The position numbers were made by a program, and so were the translations under genes. 64,000 nt of DNA from Amoebophrya sp. A120 (lineage: Eukaryota > Sar > Dinophyceae > Syndiniales > Amoebophryaceae). Positions 1 through 13,103 of this stretch are shown in pieces. The stretch is taken from positions 12,037,621 to 12,101,620 of the forward strand of contig CAJINV010000002.1 in the NCBI GenBank assembly GCA_905178155.1. The letters are read 5' to 3'. The notes under the pieces were generated by a model that was not told the DNA's origin, searched no databases, and saw only the letters and a list, made by a program, of their open reading frames with translations. Positions within the stretch are counted from its first letter, which is position 1. Every line of letters starts with the position of its first letter.

Positions 1-90
1 GGGCGGATCCCCTGGGGGAAGGCGGATCCCCGGGGAATGGGCGGATCCCCTGGGGGAAGGCGGATCCCCGGGGAGCGGGCGGATCCCCCA
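1..90. repeat. G/C-rich 38-bp tandem repeat, about 2.3 copies
   Basis: A unit beginning GGGCGGATCCCC repeats at positions 1, 39 and (partial) 77, each unit holding two GGCGGATCCCC sub-blocks. It ends at an A-run near 90 and probably continues left of the window. It lies about 150 bp upstream of the first gene and does not form a convincing reading frame. Confidence 0.8.
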
Positions 91-238
91 AAAAAACACA
101 CAAATCGAAATCGCGACGGTGTGCTTATTTTTTTCCCATCATTCGAAACACAAACAAACCACGCTGCCGTCGTGTTTCGCTGGTTTGGGTCTCACAGCGT
201 CAGGGTCTCAAAAATAAACAATCAGGTGTGCCGGTACT

Positions 239-3140
239 ATGGGGAACGGCGGCGGAAACCAGCATGCCGTCGCACAGCATACCCGTAACCACGGACGCAG
301 CAACTACAACAACCGGGGGGTGTACGGCAACAATCAGCACGGGGGTCAGCAGCGCCAGCCCTTTTGGCAGCACCAGGGCGCCCCTGCCGGATACAACGGC
401 GTAAACCAGAATTACAGCTGCGGCCCCGGGGGCCAGCCGGGCCAGCAGCCCCACCACCAATTACACAACTTCGGCGCAAGCAAGCCGTGGTATGGCAACA
501 ACCAAATCAATTTGAACGAGCCCCCGCACGTGTCACAGGCAGACCTGCAACAGAACTGGCGCCAGCCGGCGGTGAATGCAGTGATGCAACAGCAGCAGAG
601 TGGTCAGCACAACCACCAGAACAACCAAAGTTTGAACCACAATCTGAATCAAATGCAAATGCAGCCGCCGCAACAGCAGCTGAATTTGGTGGATCAACAG
701 CAACATCACACCCAAGTGATGGCCAACGCACAGCAAATGCAAGACCAGCAGCAGCAGCAGGCTCATCTGCAGCAGCAGTTTCAGCAGCAGCAGAACTGCG
801 CGCCGCCACAGCAGGTCTTTGCTCCCGGCCAGCAGTTCACTCCAGGGCAGATCAATTTGAACATGATGCACCAACAACCCAATTTGCAACAGATGGGAGC
901 AGCTCCTGGAGGCGCAAACGTTGTCTTGCCGAATTGTGGCGGTGCCGCGCCGCCTTCGGGGGCGACCATGCAACCGCAGCAGCAGCAGCAGCAGCAGCAT
1001 GTTTTAGGTGGAGGCGTAAATGCGCAAATGCAGCAAGGACCACCACAGCAGGGCACGGTTCATCCACAACAGGCTCCGTTTCATCATTTGTCTGCGCAGC
1101 AACAGGCTGGTGGTGGTGGCAATCCGGTCGTGCACCAACACCCCCAGCACCAATTTTTGGCAGCGCAAATGTTTCAGCAGCGGGCAAACGTTGTGGTGCT
1201 GCAGCAGCAGCAGCAGCAGCAGATGGGAAATAACGGCACCACCTATGTCAATTTGAACGCTTGCCAGCAGCAGCAGGTGCAGGTACCACCACAGCAGCAC
1301 GTCGTAGAGCGGCAAATGAGCGTCCCGATGGGCGGCCCCACGACCTCCTACACGACCGTGCCCAATTCCTTGGGCACGGCCTCCGTGCCGCACCCGTCCG
1401 CTCACAGCATGAACAACAATCCGTGTTACAACGCACACAACATCGCTAATGCCGGACCGGCGCAACCGCAGACCGGACCTGCTCAACAACAGTTCCAGCA
1501 ACATCAAGTCCAGCAGCCGCAAGCGCAACCGCAGGTTCATCTCGTCGCAGGGGAAAGCTCGAACTTCGGGACGAGCTCGCAGCCGCAAGCTTTCAGTACC
1601 ACAACCGGCACTGGCCAGCACCAAACGCAAACGCACTTCGTCACCCGCGAGCAGTCGGCCACGCGCCAGGCGCTGTTGAATCGCAAGCATTCGTCCGACG
1701 ACGACAGCAAATGGGCCGCGCTGGGGCACCGCCGGGCCGAAATGGCGCAGATACAGCTCGTGCAGACGCGCAGCTCTTCCGCGACGAAGCAGCGCAGCGG
1801 ACACGAACCCGCGGTGGTGTCCACGCAGATGCACCCCGCGCCGCTGAAGCCCCAGATCAATTTGCAGGATCCCCCCACGACGTCGAGTTCTTCGGCGCAC
1901 CCCCCGCCGGTTCCGGGCACCACCCCGACGCCCGACCCCTCCAAAATCACGACCGTGGCCAGCGACTCCGAAGGTGCGGCCATTCTGAACTCGGGCGGCG
2001 GTGGTCCCCCTCAAGGGGTCTCCGCAAGTGCCAACAAATGGAAGGCGGCCAGTAGCAGCTCGACACGAACGACCGATCAGCCGACCACCCCGATCGGCAA
2101 CCCCGCAGACAACAGCTGCATGAACCAGTCCACCCCCGCGGCAAGCAATGTCCGGGCACCAGCTGCGGAGGGTACTACAGGCACTGCGGCTCCTTCTGCC
2201 GTGATTACTTCTACGGAACAGGTGCAGCCTGGAGTTGCCGGAACGACAAATGAACGAGAGCCTTCGGCAGAAGAAGTCCCGGTTGCTGCGGTCGTTCAAG
2301 AACAGAAAGCAGAGGACATCGGTGCAGCGAAAATCCCCGCCGAGAAGACGACGCCTTCGATCGTCGTGCCAAAACTGAACTTGAAGATTAACCCGCCGGC
2401 CGTTGCCGCCCCGGTGCCGGACTCCGCCCGCTCCGATCAGGTGGACGAGCTGAGTCGCACGCACAGCTTCTCCATTGCACCGGAAGCGAGCGAGCCTGGA
2501 ATTCTGGACTTAAACGACCAAGAGGTGGAAGAGGAAGCGGGGGCGAAGGGAGGCCTCGGGGCAGCACCGTTGTCGGCCCGAGGGAGTGGCAGCATGTTCA
2601 GCCGGATGAAGCTCTCCCGGAACTCCAGCGATCTCACGTTCAAGGAAAAACGAGCCATGAACGACAGGGGAGGTAATCTGATCTACAGAAAATTTTTTTT
2701 GATGATTTTAATTGTCTTAATAAATAGCAACGTTGAGACTTCCACTACATCCTTCTTGCACGACGTCGACGACTTGCCGTAATTCATTGCGCCTACTTGC
2801 GAGGATGTTCAGTGTCTTTCTCTCTTCTAGAGCATCTTTCTCGAAACAAAAAAAAGGCACCTACACGCCCCGGATGGACACTTTGCGCCGCCACAAGATG
2901 AGCAGCATCATCAGCCCGGCCAAGGCTACCCGGGGGCTGAGGCGCAGTACGAATCAGAATACGTCACTGGAGCTTAACAACTGCGGCGTCATCGCCGAAT
3001 ACGACGAGGAGCAGGAGCACGCCGCAGGCGGAAAGAGCTCTCTTTTGGAGGATCCCATCGAGTATCCGGCGCTGAATTCGAATCCGTCCACCATCCACCA
3101 GGCTACGTTGCAGCAGATCGGTATTGTTTCAAAGCAGTGA
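239..3140 (+). CDS. Gln-rich low-complexity protein, two exons
   Basis: Exon 1 runs from the ATG at 239 to 2672. The donor is AG|GTAATC. Exon 2 begins at 2833 after a pyrimidine tract (TTTCTCTCTTCTAGAG) and ends at the TGA at 3138-3140; an acceptor at 2857 (A-run then AG) is equally in phase. The first 500 residues are dominated by Q/N/H-rich sequence with many poly-Q runs, then Ser/Thr/Pro/Ala-rich sequence, and finally a less biased tail holding a basic stretch (TPRMDTLRRHK) and an acidic stretch (EYDEEQEH). A short motif of the form INLN or LNL recurs (QINLNEPP, QINLNMM, YVNLNA, QINLQDPP, LDLNDQE). No catalytic domain is recognised. Poly-Q proteins of this kind are often RNA-binding, scaffold or transcription-associated, but nothing here fixes a role. 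An AATAAA lies about 25 bp after the stop. Confidence 0.75.
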
Positions 3141-5024
3141 AGATTATATATGATGCAAAGAAAATAAAGGGCCCAGCTCCTGTCTTGTTCATGCATTCGA
3201 TGTATATTCTTATTCAAATTTGTATTCGGCCGCGATTGTGATCACTGGCCCACAGCCAGACCCGACAAAGATAGGAAACAAAAACAGGGTCAAACTGGGC
3301 AGCCGGTTGCGACAAGATCAAGCAGGCTTTGGCGGCAAGAAAACCAGTTGCGAATCCGATTGGCCATAATAAAGGCCATGGAAAGGCTGCCACCAAGGGC
3401 GGTGCAAGGACTATGACGAGGTGCTGAGTAGTTCAGATTTACTGGTTTACGCACATGAACTACCACGTCAATATCCTCATACTCACTCAAGCTCAACTTT
3501 TTCAGCTTTAAATTTTTTAGGCACACAATGAAAAAGACAAAGAAATAGTGACACGATGGAATGATAAAGATAATCAAAGTGTTGCTGTACGATGAACGAA
3601 GAGAACTTCTCAGTATTCAGCTAATTCTTGGTACGCAGACAGACAGGATCAGACAGCAGACCCCGATGCACAGTTGCTAGGCCTATCCCACATATGCGTA
3701 GCTAACTGCACATCGCTTACTTCAATTTTAGTTTACGTTTCACATTCTTAGCACTTTTTGCAAAAGTTATTCAAATGTTTCACATCACTTACCCAGCTTT
3801 TTTGCACGCGATACGATTGCCTTGAGCGCCGCGTTGCACAAATTCACAAATAGTTTACGTTTCGAAAATACATATCAAATCGTTAGGAGCAGAATCGGAA
3901 GGTACTTTCTAGTGCCAGTTTAGCAATGCAGCTCACAAAAGACGCGACGAGCAGAGTGACTATAGTACTACTTTTTTGAATTTGCGAGGAACAACGAGCT
4001 TCGCGATTTCAAGTACAAGGGCGCTGACAAGGAAGTAGTGCAGGTTTCGATCTCATTTACGCTCGATTCGAATGTTGATATTGAATTGACGCGACTTGAC
4101 CTCTGTGCTCTTCCATCCGAAGGTCGCGGACGAGTCTGAGGCAGTTGATTCAATCCATTCGTTTGTTGTGCTGCAATTTTTCGTGGCTGCAGCGGACTCG
4201 CATCTTCGGGTGAGGCCAGCAACGACGAAGAAGTACGCTGGCCTTTGAAGTAAATAGTTTTCACCTACTCTACCTTTCGCTCAGAGTCGCAATTTTAGCA
4301 CAAGTCAACTTAGCATTAGCAAACAACACGAGCTTATTAATCTTCTTGTTAATCTTTTTCCACAATCCAATATTAGGTGATACATTGCGCTAATGAACGA
4401 CTTACTTGAAACATCGTCAAAAATGCACCATATCGACTTACTTTTTTAGAATTTCAAATGTACTAGCAGAAAAAACAAAAAAAAATTTAGAATCGATCCG
4501 ATCCTTAGATGATAGATTTCGCTTCCACAAGTGTCTACACAAAAATGCATGTACCTTAATAGTTTGGTTTTTATGGAATGCGGTCGAAACTGAATTCTTC
4601 TCGGATCGATTCTAGCGAAACAAGCAAAATGAACCGGAAACGCCTGTACAAATGGAATCCGACTCGGTGTCGCGCTGCAGAGTCATAATAGCTTGAAAAG
4701 AACGCACGGGCACGACGGACCAAGATGCAGGTCGCGAACCCCAAATACAAGATGTGAAAAGAGTCGTGTTTTCGTTGTGAGCCAAGATTGGCAGGTATGT
4801 GTATCCAGCAGTCGTGACTTCATTTTCCAGAGCTGACGAGCGAGCAAAGTAGACAAGGAAGCAAATCTGCGAGTCTCGAGCATTGTGTTTCTGAGGAAAT
4901 TTTTCCGCTGGCCTCGCACATTTTTTTGAACAGTCTGTTTTTGAGATTTTGCTTGCACTGATGCACCCAAACTAAGAACGTAAACTGAGAAGTACCTAAT
5001 TCGTCGAGGTAGGTTTGTACGAAG
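3141..5024. other. Intergenic, AT-richer, no gene seen
   Basis: About 1.9 kb with frequent stops in all frames. A 120-codon minus-strand frame at 4683-5045 has no recognisable domain or biased composition and is taken as chance. No tRNA or repeat was recognised by eye. Confidence 0.6.
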
Positions 5025-5089
5025 TTGAACGTGGCTGCGTCTCAACCTGCGCGTCTTTGCGCCGCTTCACGGCGCTCCGTTATGCAATT

Positions 5090-7420
5090 TGAAGTGCCGG
5101 TCCCGGCGCTCCTCAGCACCTGGTCCCGGCGCTTCTCAGCACCTGGTCCCGGTGCTCCTCCGCACCTGGTCCCGGCGCTCCGTTTTGCAATTCGTAGTGC
5201 CGGTCCCGGCGCTCCTCCGCCCGGGTCCCGGCGCTCCTCAGCTCCGGGTCCCGGCGCTCCTCAGCATCGGGTCCCGGCGCTCCTCGGCACCTGGTCCCGG
5301 CGCTCCGCAGCACCGGGTCCCGGCGCTCCTCAGCACCGGGTCCCGGCGCTCCTTAGCACCTGGTCCCGGCGCTCCTTTTTGCAATTCGTAGTGCCGGTCC
5401 CGGCGCTCCTCCGCCCGGGTCCCGGCGCTCCTCAGCTCCGGGTCCCGGCGCTCCTCAGCATCGGGTCCCGGCGCTCCTCGGCACCTGGTCCCGGCGCTCC
5501 GCAGCACCGGGTCCCGGCGCTCCTCAGCACCGGGTCCCGGCGCTCCTTAGCACCTGGTCCCGGCGCTCCTTTTTGCAATTCGTAGTGCCGGTCCCGGCGC
5601 TCCTCCGCCCGGGTCCCGGCGCTCCTCAGCTCCGGGTCCCGGCGCTCCTCAGCATCGGGTCCCGGCGCTCCTCGGCACCTGGTCCCGGCGCTCCGCAGCA
5701 CCGGGTCCCGGCGCTCCTCAGCACCGGGTCCCGGCGCTCCTTAGCACCTGGTCCCGGCGCTCCTTTTTGCAATTCGTAGTGCCGGTCCCGGCGCTCCTCC
5801 GCCCGGGTCCCGGCGCTCCTCAGCTCCGGGTCCCGGCGCTCCTCAGCATCGGGTCCCGGCGCTCCTCGGCACCTGGTCCCGGCGCTCCGCAGCACCGGGT
5901 CCCGGCGCTCCTCAGCACCGGGTCCCGGCGCTCCTTAGCACCTGGTCCCGGCGCTCCTTTTTGCAATTCGTAGTGCCGGTCCCGGCGCTCCTCCGCCCGG
6001 GTCCCGGCGCTCCTCAGCTCCGGGTCCCGGCGCTCCTCAGCATCGGGTCCCGGCGCTCCTCGGCACCTGGTCCCGGCGCTCCGCAGCACCGGGTCCCGGC
6101 GCTCCTCAGCACCGGGTCCCGGCGCTCCTTAGCACCTGGTCCCGGCGCTCCTTTTTGCAATTCGTAGTGCCGGTCCCGGCGCTCCTCCGCCCGGGTCCCG
6201 GCGCTCCTCAGCTCCGGGTCCCGGCGCTCCTCAGCATCGGGTCCCGGCGCTCCTCGGCACCTGGTCCCGGCGCTCCGCAGCACCGGGTCCCGGCGCTCCT
6301 CAGCACCGGGTCCCGGCGCTCCTTAGCACCTGGTCCCGGCGCTCCTTTTTGCAATTCGTAGTGCCGGTCCCGGCGCTCCTCCGCCCGGGTCCCGGCGCTC
6401 CTCAGCTCCGGGTCCCGGCGCTCCTCAGCATCGGGTCCCGGCGCTCCTCGGCACCTGGTCCCGGCGCTCCGCAGCACCGGGTCCCGGCGCTCCTCAGCAC
6501 CGGGTCCCGGCGCTCCTTAGCACCTGGTCCCGGCGCTCCTTTTTGCAATTCGTAGTGCCGGTCCCGGCGCTCCTCCGCCCGGGTCCCGGCGCTCCTCAGC
6601 TCCGGGTCCCGGCGCTCCTCAGCATCGGGTCCCGGCGCTCCTCGGCACCTGGTCCCGGCGCTCCGCAGCACCGGGTCCCGGCGCTCCTCAGCACCGGGTC
6701 CCGGCGCTCCTTAGCACCTGGTCCCGGCGCTCCTTTTTGCAATTCGTAGTGCCGGTCCCGGCGCTCCTCCGCCCGGGTCCCGGCGCTCCTCAGCTCCGGG
6801 TCCCGGCGCTCCTCAGCATCGGGTCCCGGCGCTCCTCGGCACCTGGTCCCGGCGCTCCGCAGCACCGGGTCCCGGCGCTCCTCAGCACCGGGTCCCGGCG
6901 CTCCTTAGCACCTGGTCCCGGCGCTCCTTTTTGCAATTCGTAGTGCCGGTCCCGGCGCTCCTCCGCCCGGGTCCCGGCGCTCCTCAGCTCCGGGTCCCGG
7001 CGCTCCTCAGCATCGGGTCCCGGCGCTCCTCGGCACCTGGTCCCGGCGCTCCGCAGCACCGGGTCCCGGCGCTCCTCAGCATCGGGTCCCGGCGCTCCTT
7101 AGCACCTGGTCCCGGCGCCCCTTTTTGCAATTCGTAGTGCCGGTCCCGGCGCTCCTCCGCCCGGGTCCCGGCGCTCCTCAGCTCCGGGTCCCGGCGCTCC
7201 TCAGAACCGGGTCCCGGCGCTCCCCAGCACCGGGTCCCGGCGCTCCTTAGCACCTGGTCCCGGCGCTCCTTTTTGCACTTCGTAGTGCCGGTCCCGGCGC
7301 TCCTCCGCTCGGGTCCCGGCGCTCCTCAGCATCGGGTCCCGGCGCTCCTCAGCACCTGGTCCCGGCGCTTGCAGCGCCGGGTCTCGGCACTTCGCAGCAC
7401 CGAGTCCCGGCGCTACCACT
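5090..7420. repeat. 194-bp higher-order minisatellite
   Basis: A basic monomer of about 23 bp (GTCCCGGCGCTCCTCAGCAC followed by variable CGG or CTG) is arranged in a higher-order unit of eight monomers: one of 22 bp, six of 23 bp, and one of 34 bp that carries TTTTTGCAATTCGTAGTGCC. The sum, 194 bp, recurs with near-perfect identity from about 5190 to 7290. Divergent monomers flank both ends (5090-5190 and 7290-7420). Variants appear mainly in the last units, for example CATCGG replacing CACCGG near 7080. Because 194 is not a multiple of three, the reading frame rotates between units, so the collagen-like (APGPGAP, ALLSTGSRR) open frames on both strands are by-products. Confidence 0.95.
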
Positions 7421-7839
7421 TTCTGCGGTTATGGTATTTACTGATAGAAAGGGCCCAGCTGCATTGTTCCATCTCTTTTCGACGGGCGTCCAGGAACGTG
7501 TGTCGCGTGCGAGAAGTGAGCGAAGAGGAAAAATACTGATTCGCAAATTTGGCAACGAACCGCAGAAAACAGATTATTTTTGAGGTGTTGTCGCTTTTCA
7601 AAATAATCTTGGCATAGCAGTGATGCTCATGCACATTCTCTACAACGATTTCGATTTTATAATTTTTACGGTTGTTGCAGTCACTTGCTACTTGCGGGAA
7701 CGTTGCAGCGTGTTACTTAGATTCTTGGTGTATGGATGGTATCGTCGTTTTTTGTTGAATGGCACATCAACTTGAACTCTGGTTTGTGGTGCGTTTGTGA
7801 ATAGTCATTTTCTCGGTCTCAGGGAGACCAAACGACATC
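7421..7839. other. Spacer between minisatellite and next gene
   Basis: About 420 bp of ordinary-composition sequence leading to the ATG at 7840. No TATA box or other promoter element could be defended. Confidence 0.5.
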
Positions 7840-10800
7840 ATGTCCGCTGCAGCAGGTCCGCTCGACACGAGTTGGAGCTCCCAGCTCAGTGCCTACATTG
7901 ATGCCCACGAAGACAGTATTCAGGGTCGGATGCGTCGACACCTTGACCGGACCCCGTCTTATGCTGCTGGGACCCATACTAGTTCTAGTTCGTATCCCGT
8001 TACCAGGAGACTGGATTGCGTGCCTTCGGTAAAAAAATCCACGAGCCCTACCCAAACTCCTGCCGGTGCCAGCACATTTGCGTCATCTTGTTCGTCCTCC
8101 GCTAGTGGCGATCATGGAGGACAGCCTGCTGTCGGGACGACTGGAACGGGTTCTACGGACGCCGTGAAGCGAGCAAGATTTGCACAAATGGAGGCGGACG
8201 GAAAAGAATTTCTACGCCGCTTGCGAGCGTACAATAACCGTGGCAGTGCTGCGCCGCCAAAACCGGCTACGTTGGACGATGAGAAAGGAGATGGAGACCC
8301 GAACGCCTTTTTGTACAATTTCTGCTGCGCTACTGCTTCTAGGTTCTTCGTGGGACAAAGCCATGCGCGGGAGCATGGTCTTGATTGATGATTTCGCTTC
8401 TCCCTGAGATGACGATGACCATCCATAAAAATGTACTATATCAAAATTTCTTCTTAGGAAGCAGAATGATGTCGGAGCGCCACAACCGCCGCATGATAAG
8501 CCACCCACGCCTTCGTTCACCAGGAACAATGTCGATAGTGACGCCAACAACTCCAACTCCCGTAGTCGTGCTTCCTCATGCGGCCCGACGAGCTTTCGCA
8601 ACGAACTGAAAGCCGTCGTGTCGGAGTACAAAACCGGGCTAGAGTCCAAAGCCGTACGCATGCCGCTACGAGCCGGTGGAGCGACCGCTTCTTCGTCTTC
8701 GACGTCGTCTTTGCACCAAGCCAGTGGAATGGTGGTAGCCAGCACGGAGCAAGGAGTAACTGCAAATGGAAATGCCAACCCGGAGGAAGATCTGTACACA
8801 CGCACAAACCGGCTACAGCAAGCATTGGAGAAAAAAGTGCTGCACCGCCCGAAGGGCTTCATCTTCACCCCGCCGGAAGATGAACACGACAGCCACGCAA
8901 GCTCACCGAAGGTCACCTTGCGAAAGGATAAGCGGGGCAAGCGAACGCCCAGTCGTGAAAATGCAATCAATGCTAGAGCGGCGCATCGGCGAAGCACGTC
9001 GCGAGAGCGAGGATCACGCGGCGGCATAAAGAACTACCTGACGACGCCCTCTGCACATCGCGCCAACAGCACAAAGAGCCCGCACTTTTTGCGTGAGAGT
9101 CGCGACTCGGACCGGTATGGTGCGTTGCGGGAAAGCCGCGATGTGTTTTACGACGATGACGTGATCCAGCGAACGTCATCTTCCCAACACAAAAGGTTCC
9201 GCGCTGGCTCGAGGACGCAAATTGCAGACACCGGCGGGGACCACGACCAGTTAGGTGACCAAACGTTCATACAGACGCAGCAGGAGGAGCAGATGAGCAC
9301 GTCTTTGTTTTACGACGACGTGTTTTGCCACGTGCGCGCGCCCCCGGTGCCCTCCTCCAGTCCCTCTTGCACCCGTTCCGACGCGATGTCGTCGCACAGC
9401 GACAGGAGCTCCTCGCCCTCCTCAGCCACGAGGCCATCTGGATCCAACTCTCACTCGCCCACATTGTCGCTGTCGTCCTCCTTGGAGGACGAGTCCAGTC
9501 CGATGAGCGTGGAGCAGGAGTCTTCACAGGATTTTCAAGAAGGAGACCAGACAACTTTGTTGATCTCTGAGCATGACGAGCAGGAGGTGCAACGGGCGAA
9601 AGCAATCCAGAGAGCAGGAAAAAAGCGAGCAAAGAAGGAGCGAGATACTTCTACCCGTGCTGATGTGAACGCTCAAGGCGATGAGAGGAAGAGCAGGAAG
9701 TACCAAAAGGAAAGAAAAAGAAACACGAATGATTCGTCCGCAGGACCAGGAGCGGGAACTAGACGAGGACAAAGTCAAAAAAAGCGACAGAAGAAGTCGT
9801 CTGCTTCTTCTGACGCTCGATCGCATCGGAATCATGATCATCGAAGCAAGGAGGAGGATTCCACTACGCAAGTGTTCCCGCCGCGCTCGACCACTTCCAA
9901 GGGACAGCACCAGCAGACTGCATTCGCGCAGCACAATTTGCATACTGGTGACTCGTCAACTGAAGCGACGACTGTGCCGACAGCAGCGGATTACGAGATG
10001 AATTATGGGCGGCCGGGGAGCGGCATTTACGGCTCCTCTAAACGCAACAAAAGCCCACACCCACAGAAGCGTTTCAACGTGTTGCGCCCCTCCGCGGGTC
10101 ATCATTCTCGTCGGGAGCCCCAGACACTTGCCGCAAGTCAGGGAGTTGGAGTTGCGGATGAAGATGCAGAGGAGATTAGCTCTGGCGAAAGCGAGAATTT
10201 CGCCGAGGGAGACAACAAACTGCCGCGTCTGCAACCGCCTTCACTGAACACCAGCGTAGCAAACATGAACGAATCTCTGTCCACGTCCAGAATGAGCGTC
10301 AGAACGGTCAACCAGCCGCTGCTTGCAGTGCCACCTCCTTCATGCAGTCCCGGCCCTACTGGGCCGGCGGCTCCGGGGGCTTGTGGCTCGAGTTCTTGCT
10401 GTGCCGAGCCGCGCCGTTGCTCCAGCCTCCCTGCGACCCCCGCGGCGATGCGAACGCGCAGCCGCAGCAAAACGACCGCGATGACGCTCGGAACTCCCAT
10501 CGTGCAAAAGCGGCAGCAGGATATTCTACTCTCCGCGTCGACGCCCGGGACGGTGTTTGCTGCGAATCAAGGTGGAGTCGCCGGCGCCGTGCCTTGCAAT
10601 AATCCTCCGCCACAGGAACCGGCTGGATGCTCTATGCGGGTCGGCGATATTGCGAAAACTCCTCTGCGAAAACGAAGACAAGTTGCGCGTCACGACGGTG
10701 AAATGGCGGCAGAGTCGCAACGTGCGTCTGCGACTCTGGCTGCTACTGCTACCGGCATTTCAGAGGCTGCGTATACGCTTCAGGGGCAGCTGCCAGCGTC

Positions 10801-13103
10801 TGACCAGAGCAAACTTGTACTTGGTTCTACTTTATCGCTAACGGTGACTTTTGCAAACGCGAAAACACTTTAACTTGCTTCGAAATTTTCTCTTCTTACC
10901 CAGCAAAAGCTACTTGCTCCTGCCCTTTAGCTGCAGTGTGGTAGAGAGGCTTTTGGTTCAAATGTGTTTTCGAGTGTGAGAGCTTCCCCGCAACAACATT
11001 TTTCAGGCCGAGCTTGAAGCTTTGAAAGCGCTCGTGTTGCGTGATCCTCCGATTGGCGTCGAAAATGGAACAGCAGGCGCAGGTGAATCAAGTGTGGTGT
11101 ACGAGGGTGGACATGAAGCGCCAGTCGTGCTCTCATCGAGTATCACTGACATCAACGCATGTCCCAGAATGCTCGTCCGCAGTACTTCTAATGCCGCAAC
11201 CTCAAGTCCGGCCTCTGCTGCGCCATTCCTCGGGGCTTTTTCCCCTGCAGCGGCTGCCGCTTTCGCAGATAACGGGGCAGCATCCGCACGCAGCCGCATC
11301 CAAGTTATTGGTCCCGGGAAGCCTAGCTGCTCCCTGCAGGAACGGCGCATATACGAAACGGAGTCGGAGGAACCGTGCGCAAACATTTTTCATCAGCTCA
11401 AGACCCGCAGAAGTTCTTCGCAGCCCTGCACGCCAAACTTCAAGGCCACTGGTAGTAGTTCGTCGTCTTCGTCATCCTGCTACCTCAAGCAGCCATCGCT
11501 GCTGGATCTTTCTTCTGTCCTGATGCAAGAACCCAGCTACACGGATCGGCTTTACAACATGAATAGTGGGTCTTCGCTCTTGCTGGATCAGCAGCCGGGA
11601 ATTGCGATTGCAGGAAACACCTCCGCCTTGTTGCCTTCATTTTCATCCGCGAACCCGATGAGCAAGCAGCACATCACGGAACAAGACCAGATCCCGCCGG
11701 CGAGAACTCTGTCAAAATCAACTTCAATATCAGCGGCCGACGAGAGCAGCCTGTTTGTGAGCCTGCCACAGTTGAAGTCAACGGGACCTTCGTCGGCTCT
11801 ACCCAGTGGAAGCAGTAAACCACCTTACCAGCCCCTGATGGAGACCTCGTTCGACAACGTTTCTTTCACCAAGATCTTTGACAGCGCGCTGGCGGCCGCC
11901 GCCCACAGAAACAAGCAAAGCTCCTCGTCGTCTTCACATGCTGTCCTGGAGTCCGTGCTCGAGGAGGACGTGCTTGGAGAAGAAAGCGCGACAAACTGTG
12001 GTCCTAGTTGTTCAGCATCCTCTTCCGCCGGAACTACACCCTGCGAAGAACAAAGCAGTGAGGTCGGGGGAAACGCTGGAAATTACCAGATGACGTCGTC
12101 CCCGGTGCACGTGATATCTTCGAAAAACAGCACGAGCTTTTGCTCGGTTGACGACTTACCTCCGCATTTGCTGATGAGGAAGAAGGCGCGTCGTGCGGAC
12201 GATGCAGGCGGTCGTCAGGGTGCATCAAATTATGGCGATGATATCGGTGAGGAAGATTCAGCAATGGGAGGCGATGCCGATCCGAACTTTGCTGGTAGCA
12301 GCGTGCTGGTTGCAGGGACCATCGAGATGGACCCACCGAGACCAGAAGACACCGTGTCCACCGCCCCGCGGTCTTCCGCTGCTGTGCCGCATCCACCACA
12401 AATGTCCGAAGCCCGAGCGCTCTGCGAGGATCTGCACGAGAGGAACCAAGCTATGCTCACCAGTATCTTGACGGAATTAGACGACGAAGCTGAAGGAAAA
12501 AGTGGCACGCGAGCTTGCAACAATCCACCCCGAGGTAGTGAAACAGCGAGAACGGAAACCGGCCCCGCCGTGCAAGTCAAGCCTCCCAAGCAAGCGGAAA
12601 CGCAAGTCGCAGGGGCGCCAGCCGCGAAAGGGTCACGTCGAGGGTCTGGCGGCAAACCGCAACAGACAGGAAAGCGCAAACAAGAAGGCTCTGGTGCACA
12701 AGAAGCGGAGGACCAGGGACTTCTGGCCGACGAAGATATACAAAACGCGGTGGATCAAGCCATTCAAAGGTGGGTTTGCTGGTGCTTTCTGGCATAATTT
12801 GATGAGTTCCTTGACGCAAGAAGAAGAACACAGTAGAAGTCAAAACCGTCATATTCAAGGAAAACTTGACTTTGACTCCCAACGAAGATGAAAAACGAAC
12901 ATTAACTTAAACTTTTGCCACTCCCTATCGCTTTTTTCTACAGGAAATCTTCTACCTGTCGTTCCACCCTGGCCGAAATCGAGGCCTACTGCGACACTCT
13001 GAAAAAGAAAACCGCCGTCGTCGCTGCCGAAGAGGAGTACACAGAGTGCTTGTTACGTTGCCTCGACATGGCGCGCGACCTGAAAATTAAGGGCGTGCAC
13101 TGA
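7840..13103 (+). CDS. Large Ser-rich protein with coiled-coil segments, four exons, unknown function
   Basis: Exons: 7840-8312, 8458-10816, 11007-12769, 12944-13103; introns of 145, 190 and 174 nt, all GT-AG (donors GTACAA, GTACTT, GTGGGT; acceptors TTCTTAG, TTTTTCAG, TTCTACAG). All junction phases agree and give 1584 residues. The amino-terminal exon has a moderately structured start (SWSSQLSAYIDAHEDSIQGR). The middle is Ser/Arg/Lys/Asp-rich with basic clusters resembling nuclear signals (RAGKKRAKKERD, SQKKRQKKSS). The join of exons 2 and 3 creates a short helical stretch (SKLAELEALKALVL). The last two exons encode a helical tail (LAEIEAYCDTLKKK ... YTECLLRCLDMARDLKIK), which is the best candidate for a folded element. 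No enzyme family is recognised. It could be a nuclear or cytoskeletal scaffold, but this is inference only. An AATAAA lies at 13312-13317. Confidence 0.8.

Noticed and set aside
1004-2464. 486-codon minus-strand frame inside the Gln-rich gene
   Set aside because: Shadow of the poly-Q coding strand; Arg/Leu-rich with no motif.
4683-5045. 120-codon minus-strand frame
   Set aside because: No domain, opposite to the strand polarity of the block, and unsupported by composition.
5192-7290. CRISPR-like array
   Set aside because: Repeats are contiguous without unique spacers, in a eukaryotic setting with no cas genes; this is a minisatellite.
5113-7555. Series of 68-89-codon collagen-like frames on both strands in the minisatellite
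   Set aside because: They recur every 194 bp because of the repeat itself, change frame between units and have no gene context.
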